A stretch of 64,000 nt of DNA from Campanula takesimana (Eukaryota; Streptophyta; Magnoliopsida; Asterales; Campanulaceae). The DNA is taken from NCBI GenBank assembly GCA_026119855.1, contig JAOWBW010000027.1, forward strand, positions 682,001 through 746,000. The letters are read 5' to 3'. Each line of letters begins with the position of its first letter. Position 1 is the first letter of the stretch. The notes beneath the pieces are model-generated. The model was not told the DNA's origin. It made no database searches and worked only from the letters and a program-made list of their open reading frames with translations. Shown in pieces: positions 12,772 through 22,579 of the stretch. Position numbers and translations under genes: made by a program.

Positions 12772-12893
12772 TGTACCTGTAGGTAAACACTCGGCGTTAA
12801 TAACACCCCAAGACTAACCCATACCTAGGCCATAGACCCTATCCAGACTTAGAGCAAACCAAGGTAGCTAAACAGGGTAGCTAAACCAGGGTA

Positions 12894-12905
12894 GCTCTGA
12901 TACCA
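12894..12905 (-). other. Primer binding site of G1 (initiator tRNA-Met type)
   Basis: The minus strand reads TGGTATCAGAGC, the common plant LTR-retrotransposon primer site, placed 3 bp inside the LTR boundary at 12909. Confidence 0.9.
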
Positions 12906-12908
12906 ACC

Positions 12909-13757
12909 TGACACGCCCCCAGGTCCCGGGATCCCCTAATAGAACCTTGAACCCAGATGTGCGTGACTAACGAGGAACAAGAAACTAACATGAAACTGGA
13001 TGATAACTGTTTATAACAAACTGACATGATATATATACTCAAGAGTAAGGAGCTATACTAGCTCACAACATGAGTTATAGACAAGAAAATTAAAACTAAC
13101 TTAAATACATACACAGCGGAAACATGCCTAGCTCATATGCTGGCATCAAGAGTACTATACAAGATGTCTAGTGACAACAAGAACTGAACAAAACTGTCTA
13201 CCCCAAAATAATGAGTTACAAAACCCATAATACATCGTCCTCACCAAATGTAAAAGGACACAAGCCCCAAAATAATCACGACCTGCGTAGTAAGCTCCCA
13301 GCTATGTCGAGCCTCACTACGCACTATCCTTCCTTTGATCTAAGGAAAACAATTAAACTAGAAACGGGGTGAGATAAATCTCATTAAGCTATTAGATGCA
13401 ATTACATGACATGTTATCATGCAATTCAAGTAGATACTCAAGTAATCATGTGTCAAGTATCATCAAGTAACAAGTATATGAGAGGCTAAGCCACTCATCA
13501 AGTAGAACATAAGGCTAAACAAGCAAGTTATAAAGGATATTGCTTCCTTCTTTATTCCTCCCAAGAATACCATTGTTGTCGTAGCTTGTATTACTTTGAC
13601 AATCACGATCAATAACAAGAAACTGATTATTCAGTATATATTAGAAGACCCGGTAACCAGTGTCATTCCCAAGATCAAGACTCACGAGGTGTTCAAGAGT
13701 TTAGCATTCACTTAAGTCAGGCGTATTGCTCCAACCAAGGAAGCTATGCCCTTACTA
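12909..13757 (-). repeat. G1 5' LTR, partial
   Basis: Begins TGACACGCCCCC next to the primer site and aligns with the LTR starting at 62021 (shared CACAGCGGAAA, CATGCCTAGC, GGACCCGG-like stretches) as far as CCCTTACTAT at about 13757. Beyond that point the sequence becomes an inverted LTR of another family, so roughly the distal half is lost. Confidence 0.85.
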
Positions 13758-15149
13758 TTGCTCCAACCAAGTAAGTTATACTCCTACGCTTGGGGTGGAT
13801 GAATTTGGCTTGCAGGAGAAATTTGAGAATTCTGAGTCTGGCTCGTGGGCGACTGCCCATAATGAGGTTTGGCGACCGCCCACAACTACTGAAAGGTTTG
13901 GTCTGGGATAGAGTATTTTGGGCGACCGCCCAGTCTGGTTTGGGCGACCGCCCATAATTGCTGAAAAGTTGAGTTGTTCCATTTCAAGTGATTTAAAGTT
14001 CAATCTTGGTCTAGGTCTTAGGTGATATTCTAGAGTACCTAGAGGGTTGTTGTGGAACACTCTAGTGTTTGAAATCGGTTCCTTTGTGGAATTTGACTAA
14101 ATGTTAATTGGATTTGGTTGAACATCTTTTGGTGTGGTTTGGATTAGTTCATCTTTGTGATGTGTTTGGCTTGATTCCTTACTTTGGAATCATTGCCTCT
14201 GGTTGTTGTTTAAGCAATTATTCATTACTATGCTCGTTTGAAAGTCCAGCTGGTACTTGTTATAGAGTCGGGCAGTGGTAGGGATTATTATGGAACACAA
14301 GCCAAGTTCATTGTAAGGCTTCTACCATTGGTTTCCCATTTTTTAAACCCCTTCCTTGGGCCACGGATTGGGTCTGGGCTAGCTCTCCCTTGTGTGAGTT
14401 TAGTCACCGTTTGGGTTATGACTTTGTGTCATTTTCCCCCCATTGTTGTTGTTGTTGTTGTTGTTATTGATTGGTTCATGAACCGGTTTCAGCCCTTTGG
14501 TGCTGCTCAGTTGATACCTCTCAGATGGTTATATGTTTGATTCGAGAACCTTGGCTCAGTATCCACTTATGAGTGTTTTGTTCCGCCTTACGTGTGGAAA
14601 GATGAGTTGGCTTTACCTATCATGTTAAGTGCTATGTGGATGTTTATTGACATTGTTCAATTCCGAGTATCATTTCAGCATGTAACGTAGTTGCATTTTA
14701 GTAGCTTACTGAGATTCATTCTCACCCTTATTTGTTTACTATTTTAGATAAAGGAGAGCCCAGGGGCTAGGTTACTGAACAAGGGAGGACGTCGAGGTGG
14801 TGATTTTGGGTAAGACATTTTGGGATATGTGTTATGTAAAGGCTACATTATGTAAATGTATAACCTTTTGGGTAATGTACCCGTGACTTCATCTTTGTAT
14901 CACCTATTTTTGGAACATGTTGGTGAGTTGTAGATTTGTAAGTAAAGTGTGTAAGCCTTATGGCTAAGTAATTTGGATTGTGAAAGATTGTTTATGTGGA
15001 AATGAAATCAAGTTTCAAGTAAATGTGTTTGGTTATATGAAACTTTTATGAAAGTACATTTCAAAAAAATTTCCTAAAAATGTTTTATGACGTCTTCCGA
15101 TCGTGTCCCGAGCGTGGGGCCAAGTAGGACCACGGGTACGGGGCGTGAC
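13758..15149 (+). repeat. Inverted partial LTR of a G3-like chromovirus
   Basis: The right end GGGGCGTGACA is the reverse complement of the G3-type LTR start (TGTCGCGCCCC), and the adjoining 60 bp match the G3 LTR start at 40550 and 47257. Interior phrases also match in inverted order, such as the segment around 14240-14340. It covers about 1.4 of the expected ~2.1 kb; the left end is fused to the G1 LTR. The right end cuts the copia RNase H gene, so this LTR inserted in that copia. Contains a GTT microsatellite at 14444-14467. Confidence 0.8.
13846..13954. promoter_or_regulatory. Four TGGGCGACCGCCCA palindromes in the inverted LTR
   Basis: Copies lie at 13846-13859 (one mismatch), 13869-13882, 13919-13932 and 13941-13954. 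Each has 6-bp arms TGGGCG/CGCCCA around a 2-bp centre, with one arm base altered in the second copy. Start-to-start spacing is 23-50-22. Confidence 0.9.
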
Positions 15150-17126
15150 AGTCTAACTTCAATGTGTTTGGTTTTAGAGTGTTGAACAGGATTCTCAGTC
15201 ATAGCAATTGTACTGGAATTATCACAAAATATCAGAATATTTGTGACATTCATACCAAAGTCTTGAAGTTGACTTTTTAAGTACAATATTTGGGAACAGG
15301 AGAGACCAGCTGCAACATATTCAGCATCAGCTGTTGAGGTTGTAACTGATGTTTGCTTTTTGCTTGACCAAGACACAATTCTTGATCCAATGAATTGGCA
15401 TCCACCACTTGTTGACTTTCTGTCCAGATTGCATCCAGCATAATCTGAGTCATTAAAACCAATTAGTGAGAATGGTGATTTATTAGGATACCACAAGCCA
15501 TAGTCAGGAGTTCCCTTTAAATATCTCAAGATCCTTTTAACAGCAGCAAGGTGAGATTCTTTAGGATTGGCTTGGAACCTTGCACAGAGACATACACTGA
15601 ACATGATGTCTGGTCTAGATGCAGTAACATATAGGAGAGATCCTATATAGCTTCTGTACAGTGTTTGATCAACACTTTGACCATCAGTGTCAGCATGAAG
15701 TTCGGTTGAAGTAGACAGGGGTGTCTTAGCTGTTGAGGCATTCTGCATATCAAACTTCTTTATCATGTCTCTAGTGTACTTGGCTTGGTTAACGAAGATC
15801 CCATCCTTCATTTTTTTGACTTGAAGACCTAAGAAGTAGGTTAGTTCTCCAATCATACTCATTTCAAACTGTTTTTGCATAAGATCTCCAAATTCTTTGT
15901 AGAGGTCCTCATTTGATGATCCAAAGATAATGTCATCAACATAGACCTGGATGAGTAAGGTGTCATCTCCATATTTTTTGATGAACAGGGTGTTGTCAAA
16001 ATGACCTATGGTAAATCCTTTATTGAGAAGGAAATTAGACAAAGTGTCATACCAGGCTCTAGGTGCTTGTTTTAGGCCATACAAGGCTTTGTCCAACTTG
16101 TATACATGGTCTGGGAATTTGGGATGTTCAAATCCAAGAGGTTGAGCAGCAAACACTTGTTCATTAAGTACTCCATTCAGAAATGCACTCTTTACATCCA
16201 TTTGGAATACTTTCATCTTTTTAAAAGATGCAAATGCTAGAAATAGTCTTATGGCTTCAAGTCTTGCTACAGGAGCAAAAGTTTCATCATAGTCTATTCC
16301 TTCTTCTTGTCTGTATCCTTGAGCTACAAGCCTTGCTTTGTTTCTCACTACAGTACCATCTTCACTCATTTTATTTCTAAATACCCATCTGGTACCTATG
16401 ACAGTCTGATTTCTTGGTTTGGGAAAAAGTTTCCATACTTTATTCCTTTCAAACTGTTCAAGTTCTTCTTCCATAGCCTCTATCCAGTCTGCATCTTGAA
16501 GGGCTTCATGGATCTTCTTGGGTTCCATTTGAGAGATGAAGGTACTCATGAAGATATCATAGTGAGGAATGCCTTTAGGAATGATTTCCTTTTGTATAGA
16601 AATGGAGATAACAAGGTTCTCATCATGGACAATGGGGATAGGAGTGGAGATTTGAGAAGGGACAATTTGACAGCTAACAGTTTCATCTTGGCTGTTGGGA
16701 AGAGGAAAGCTGTTGGCAGTAGGTAAGCTGTTGGGAGTGTCTTTGGGCAGAACATATGGAAGAATAGAGTTATTCTCATTTGGAGATGAGGGATTATTGG
16801 TTGTTGGTGAAGGTTCTGGAAGGTTGTCAGAGTTTCCAATACTTTCATCAAAATCACACAAGTCAGTGTTGCTTTGATAATTGTTTTCATCAAAGTCAAC
16901 ATGAATTGATTCTTCTACAACCAGTCTTCTTTTGTTGTAAACTCTGTAGGCCTTGCTAGTGTTGGAATAACCAAGAAAGATTCCTTCATCACTCTTGGAA
17001 TCAAACTTATCAAGATTGTTCTTCCCATTGTTGTGAATGTAGCATTTGCTCCCAAATCTATGAAAGTAGGATATGGTTGGAATCTTTATATTCCACAACT
17101 CATATGGGGTCTTTATATGATACTTT
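15150..17126 (-). pseudogene. SIRE-like Ty1/copia pol fragment: integrase end, RT, RNase H
   Basis: A long uninterrupted frame encodes the end of copia integrase (TPYELWN, FDSKSDEGIFLGYS, SKAYRVYNKRRL). RT follows with RWVFRNKMSEDGTVVRNKAR, QMDVKSAFLNG, LYGLKQAPRAWYD and the catalytic YVDDIIFGS, then RNase H with DSDYAGCNLDRKSTSGGC and CDNSSTIAMTENPVQHS. The wording is typical of the plant SIRE clade. It is cut at 15150 inside RNase H by an inverted gypsy LTR. At about 17126 it joins gypsy integrase, so gag, protease and most of integrase are gone. The surviving frame has no stops, suggesting a younger insertion than its neighbours. Confidence 0.88.
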
Positions 17127-18016
17127 GTCCCAACAAATCGGTGATCTACACTTCCGTCCATATAATGCTTCGTATGGTGCCATTCTGATACTAGCATGGA
17201 AACTATTGTTATACGCGAACTCCACCAATGGCAAATGTTCATCCCAAGTCCCTTGCCAATCCAACGATGTAGATCTTAACATATCCTCAATGTCTGAATA
17301 GTTCTCTCTGACTGCCCATCTGTCTGCGGGTGAAAAGCGGTACTCATTGTCAACTCTGTCCCCAACGCTTGTTACAGACTTTTCCAAAATTTTGATGTGA
17401 ATCTTGCATCTCGATCTGACACTATTGAAACCAGTATTCCATGCAACCTTACAATCTCATCAATGTATAACTTAGCCATCTTTTCTAGGGAATCCGTCAC
17501 CTTGATCGCCAGAAAATAGGTCGATTTCGTGAGTCTATCCACAATGACCCAAATTGCATTATATCCTTTCAACGTCTTTGGTAATCCAACCACTAGGTCC
17601 ATTGCTATATGTTCCCACTTTCATTAACGTATAGGTAATGACTGTAGTAGTCCAGCAGGCCTTTGATGCTCACTTTTCACTTGTTGACACACCAAACATC
17701 TTGACACAAATTCTGCCACATCCCCCTTCATGTGGTTCCACCAATATGATTCCCTCAAATCTTTATACATATTTGTACTTCCCGGATGTACAGAAAACCT
17801 CGAACAGTGAGCTTCATTCAGAATCTCTCTTTTGATGTCCTCATTGTTTGGCACCCAAATCCTTGATTGGTACCTCACAATCCCATCTTCTCCTACACGA
17901 AAGTCTTTCCCTTTACCTTCCACTATATTCGCACGTATCTTGCTCACTTCCTCATCAGTTGCTTGTGCCGTTTTGATCCTGTCCAATAGCGTAGGCTGTA
18001 CACTCAAATGTGACAT
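17126..18016 (-). pseudogene. G2 integrase, broken and truncated
   Basis: The zinc-binding N-terminus (HPGSTNMYKDLRESYWW, CLVCQQVK) and core (MDLVVGLPKTLKG, IVSDRDARFTSKFW, VEFAYNNSFHASIRMAPYEA, YGRKCRSPICWD) are present in three frames. Two adjacent stops lie before the core at about 17603-17608; one fits loss of a conserved tryptophan codon (TGG to TGA). The frame shifts again near 17375. After PICWD the sequence becomes copia, so the C-terminal domain is missing. Confidence 0.85.
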
Positions 18017-18022
18017 ATACCC

Positions 18023-20773
18023 TTAAACTCTTACTTTCATACCTAACACTTCAATGTGGTTCCACGCACTTACCTCCTTAGGTTTTAACGTCGCTAGTAC
18101 TCCATGATTCTTCCTACTTAACGCGTCTGCCACCTTATTGGCCTTCCCAGGATTGTGTAAGATTTCACAATCATAGTCCTTTAATAATTCGAGCCATCTC
18201 GTTTGCCTCATATTAAGTTCCTTTTGAGTAAAAATATACTTAAGGCTCTTAAGGTCCGTGTAAATCTGACACGTAGTCCCATATAAGTAATTTCTCCAAA
18301 TCTTCAATGCAAAAACTACCGCAACTAACTCCAAATCATGAGTCGGATCGTTCTTTTCATGAATTTTCAATTATCTCGATGCGTAGGCTATAACCTTGTC
18401 ATTCTGCATCAACACGCAGCCTAATCCTTTAATCGACGCATCACTATATATCACAAATCCGTCTGACCCAGAAGGTAACGTAAGAACTGGTGCAGACACC
18501 AATCGTCGCTTTAACTCTTGGAAATTCTCCTCGCACTCCTCCGACCAAATGAATTTTGCCCCTTTTTGGGTCAGCCTTGTTAACGGTACAGATAACTTAG
18601 AGAAACCTTCAACGAATCTCCTATAATAACCAGCCAATCCCAAGAAACTCCTTATTTCACTAACAGTAGTGGGTCTTTCCCAATTCACAATAGCTTCTAT
18701 TTTCGTTGGGTCTACTGCTACTCCATCCTTCGACACTACATGACCTAGGAACGCTACTTCCTCCAACTAGAATTCACACTTTTTGAATTTGGCATATAAT
18801 TGTTGTTCCCTTAAAATTTGCAGCACTAACCTCAAATGCTCTTCATGTTCCTCCTTAGTCTTTGAATATATTAAGATATCATCGATGAACACTATAACAC
18901 ACTTGTCCAGAAGTTCTTGAAATACCCTATTCATCAATTCCATAAATGCAGCAGGCGCATTGGCCAATCCGAATGGCATCACTAAAAACTCATAGTGACC
19001 ATACCTTATCCTAAAAGTCGTCTTCGCAATATCTTTCTTTCTCACCCTTAACTGATGATAACCAGACCTTAAATCTATTTTCAAAAAGTAACACGCTCCT
19101 CGAAGTTGGTCAAACAAATTGTCTATCCTTGGTAACGGGTACTGATTCCTCACCATCACACGATTCAGTTCTCTATAATCGATACACATTCTCATTGACC
19201 CATCCTTCTTCTTTACGAACAACACTGGTGCACCCCACGGTGATACACTTGGTCTTATCAGACCCTTGTCCAACAACTGTTGTAGTTGTTCTTTTAGTTC
19301 TTTCAATTCTGTAGGAGCCATCCTGTACGGCGCCTTCGATATTGGTGTGGTTTCTGGTGCTAAATCTATAGAGAACTCCACCTCTCTCTCCGGTGGTATA
19401 CCAGGCAAATCTTCTGGAAACACGTCTTCAAAATCTCTAACCACTGACAGTGATTCTATACTGACTTTTCCTTTGTCAGTCTCAACAATGAAAGCTAAGA
19501 ATCCTTCACATCCTTTCTTCAACAATTTGCGAGCCTTCATTACAGAAATGAAATCCAATCTCATCCTAGGCTTCGTGCCTTGGAAACATAACTCTTCTCC
19601 GGATGGTAATCTGAAATGAACTTCCTTCTTGAAACAATCGACATGGGCATGGTATACAGCTAACCAGTTCATCCCTAAAATCATATCAAATTCCCCAATC
19701 TCTAATTCGATCAAATCAACTTCCAATTCTTTTCCCTCCATGCTTAAGGGACATTTCCTAAATATAGATGTAATAGGAATCGACTCTCTAGTAGGAGTAT
19801 CTATCACTAGAGGCGTCTCTAACTTTTCAGGTTTCAAATTCAATTGCTTTGCCACACGAGTGCTAATAACAGAATTCGTAGCGCCAGTATCAATTAAAGT
19901 ATACACATTACGAAGGTAAAGTCGAAGTGTACTTGCCACGAGATCATTTGTGGCCCTTGCATCTCTAGGCGTCATATTAAACACACGACCATGGCCTCCA
20001 CCCTTATCTTTGTCGCCATCCTTAGCTCCCGGTGCATTGGCGTTCGTTTTTGGTTCTGGGCACTTCCAGGACGGGTGTCCAGTCTTCTCACAATTAAAGC
20101 ACTTCTTTTCTTTAAACCAACATTCCTCAGTCTTGTGGTTTCTCTGGCACGTCTGGCACTTTTCGACTGGTCCTCCTCTACAAGCATCATTATTGTCGCC
20201 ATCTCTGTGGATATTATATCCTTTCTTCTGGTACTTGTTCCCAGTACCTTCCTTTCTATGAAAATCATCACTAGTTTTACTCTTGTTACTCCCATCTCGG
20301 TTCCACCCTCCGGAACTTCCCTTTGATCCAGTTGATTCCTTATCAACAAATTTCTTCTTTTCCTCTTTCTTATTACGGTAGTTGTCAGAATCCTTCTCAA
20401 CCACTCTTGCTCTATCAACCACGTCGCTATAAGTTGGCAACATCAAAGGTATGATTCTATACCTTATTCGATCGCTTAACCCAGCTTCAAATTTCCAGGC
20501 TTTCTGTCCCTCATTGTCAAAAAATGTCGGAGCAAATTCTAGCAACTCCCTAAACTTTGCGCAGTAATCATCCACTGTCATGCTGCCTTGGGTTAACATC
20601 AAGAATTCAGCCACTTTCTCATTGCGAACACTTGCTGGATAATACTTTTCATTAAACACCGTCTTGAACCTGTCCCATGTGAATGACTCATCTCCACGCG
20701 CTGCTGATGCTCTCTTTTCGGCTTCCCACCACTTAAGAGCCTTTCCTTTAAACATGAACGTTGCGAACACCAC
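18023..20773 (-). pseudogene. G2 gag-protease-RT-RNase H, near-continuous frame with stops
   Basis: A 668-codon open stretch carries the gag C-terminus (MFKGKALKWWEAEKRA, TVDDYCAKFRELLEF), zinc knuckles (CQTCQRNHKTEECW, CFNCEKTGHPSWKC), aspartic protease (VYTLIDTGATNSVIS), the DMILGMNWLAVYHAHVDC linker and RT (DLRSGYHQLRVRKKDIAKT, MPFGLANAPAAFM, VIFIDDILIYSK). A TAG at 18767 replaces the tryptophan normally seen in CEFWLEE. A TAA near 18370 replaces a glutamine in YASRQL. RNase H then continues (DLKSLKYIFTQKELNMRQ, HNPGKANKVADALSRK). Codon use and wording differ from G1 and G3, so it is a separate family. Confidence 0.9.
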
Positions 20774-20788
20774 TTGTTGTTCTGGTGT

Positions 20789-21061
20789 TCAAGTAAACGT
20801 ATCAAAAATCTTCTCCATATCTTTTATCCAGTCTTCTGGCCTATCTCTTGGCTCTCCAGAGAATGAATCTGGGTTTCGCTTCTGAAACAGTTCGAGAGGA
20901 TCTCTCTGAGCTACTGGTTGTGGTTGCGGCTGATTCGCCAACCCTTGTACCACTTGGCCAATTCCAGCCATCGTCTGAGCTAATGTCTGTAGCAAATTAG
21001 TCATGTTGGGATCTTGTCCACCATTGTTTCCAGCACTGTTCCTTCTGTTGTTCCTCGACAT
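20789..21061 (-). pseudogene. G2 gag N-terminus
   Basis: Starts MSRNNRRNSAGNN and continues through a Q-rich linker into RNPDSFSGEPRDRPEDWIKD, the usual entry to the retrotransposon gag domain. A TGA at 20789 interrupts it 5 codons before the next open frame. The upstream in-frame ATG at 21118 is less likely to be the start, because its extra codons look like leader sequence. Confidence 0.8.
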
Positions 21062-21149
21062 CTGAGGATAACATGATATCTTCATTAATACCACGAATAC
21101 ATAACGTTTTCCACGCACTCACGCGCTATAATAATTCTTACTTCTATAA

Positions 21150-21485
21150 TGCATATAGAGGTCGTCTCGCTAGACTTGTCATTCAGATAAAGGTCAAACA
21201 CTAGACCTAAGGTCGTTCTACTAGACCCACACTTTCTCCATTTAGTTAATTTTACTCGACTCTTTGGGTTTTCACTATACCCTTATCCCTTTCTTTAGTC
21301 ATTTCTATAGACCACAATTTACTTTCGTAGGCCATTCAATAGACCCTTATTATTTTCACTTGGTCATTTCACTAGACCACACTTTACTTTCATAGGTCAA
21401 TCAATAGACCCTTATTAATTTCACTTGGTCATTTCACTAGACCACACTTTCATTCATTAGTCGATTCAACAGACTATACTTATTT
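21150..21485. repeat. Degenerate ~64-bp tandem repeats in G2 leader
   Basis: Units built around CAATAGACCCTTATTA and TTTCACTAGACCACACTTT recur about every 64 bp (for example near 21328 and 21393), with more diverged copies to the left. They lie between the AT-hook ORF and gag. Confidence 0.7.
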
Positions 21486-21702
21486 GTTCTTGGTTAATAC
21501 ACACTTTTAACACTACAGAACAACATGAAATCATAAAATTTTAAGAAATCATATAAAGGGAAAATCACTTTTATTAATAAGTGGAAAAGTTTCACCTTCA
21601 CAACTAATAATGAATTTAAAATAAGGAATGGATACTCAAATGAGTCTTTAAAAAAAAAACACTACCGCTAACTACTTCTATCAAGCAAAGAATTTAAAGG
21701 CA

Positions 21703-22236
21703 CTAGTTATCCCACTTTCCATTTTCCTTCCTAGGCCTCCCTCTAGGCCGACCACTAGGCATCTTTGAGGTTTTCTTCACTTGATTCTTGGATCCCTTGG
21801 GTCTTCCTTGGGTCCGCTTTGGCATCACTAGTGGCTCCTCATCCTCTATCTTGATTGGAGTAGTTTCACTCCCTTCTATAGAAACCTCTTCTTCTTCTAG
21901 TTCCTCAATTTACTCATTAGCTCCCATTCCTCCCACATTGGGTGCTTCCTTAAATCCTTGAAATTTGTAGTAATTTCTATAATAGTCTTCTCTTATTGTG
22001 GATTCATACTCGTCCTGTTTGTTCACAGCCTCTTTTAGTTTCTCCACTTCATTTTGAGCACCATGCCACATTTCCCTAGTCTACATCCATTTATTAAATG
22101 CAAAGTCTATCTTTTCCTTTACATGCTTAATCTGCTTCTTGAGCTCTCTGACCATCCATGCACACTTCAGAGTTGCACTTTCCTTTGGTGTCTTATGCCT
22201 CAAGTTCAACTTCATTTTGTCCTTAAGTCCGTCCAT
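21703..22236 (-). pseudogene. Accessory AT-hook ORF in the G2 leader, two in-frame stops
   Basis: A single reading frame of 178 codons runs from ATG (22234-22236) to TAG (21703-21705), interrupted only by stops at codons 52 and 109. The predicted product is charged and helical at the start (many K/E), acidic in the middle (EELEEEE), and basic at the end. The tail carries three GRP cores: GRPKGSK at about residues 144-150 and the double AT-hook SGRPRGRPRK at about 161-170. AT-hooks bind the minor groove of AT-rich DNA. It lies between primer site and gag, on the gag strand, so it could be translated from the genomic RNA as an upstream ORF. I know of no standard chromovirus gene at this position; the function is inferred only from the hooks. 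Confidence 0.7.
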
Positions 22237-22566
22237 TCCCTATAATTTGGACATACTCAACGTTAGAATCACATACTTCAAGTTATATAATCATCATCTT
22301 AAGCATATAAAAGAAAGACATAAAAAGAAATATCCTATCTTAGGTTCTTTCCCAAAATAGCAAGTTTCTTTATTTAGAAAGTTCCCTAATTTAGAAAGTT
22401 TCCTAAATTAGATGTTTCCTCAAAAGGTAAGTTTCCTAAAATAATAAATTCTCCAAGAATACTATCTTCCTTATCAGAGTTCTAAAGCCCAATCTATGTT
22501 AAGTACTATTTCTCCTCATAGTCTTAACTTCTTTCTATAGTCTCCCATGTAAACCTAAACCGGAGC

Positions 22567-22579
22567 TCTGATTACCAGC
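22567..22579 (-). other. Primer binding site of G2 (Met type with one inserted base)
   Basis: The minus strand reads TGGTAATCAGAGC just inside the LTR; this is the usual TGGTATCAGAGC with an extra A, probably a later mutation. Confidence 0.7.

Larger units (their letters stand above)
7154..13757 (-). mobile_element. Ty3/gypsy chromovirus G1, Tekay-like, both LTRs truncated
   Basis: Minus-strand element in the order partial LTR, primer site, gag, protease, RT, RNase H, integrase, chromodomain, polypurine tract, partial LTR. The primer-site sequence and C-terminal chromodomain identify a plant chromovirus; the domain style resembles the Tekay clade (inference). The outer end of each LTR is missing: the left is cut by the satellite, the right by an inverted LTR. 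No target-site duplication can be checked. Several stops and frameshifts make it non-autonomous. Confidence 0.9.

Noticed and set aside
16307..16902. Frames antisense or alternate to copia RT
   Set aside because: Shadows of the real pol frame.
19950..20418. Overlapping frames of 103-148 codons over G2 gag zinc knuckles
   Set aside because: Low-complexity shadows of the gag frame.
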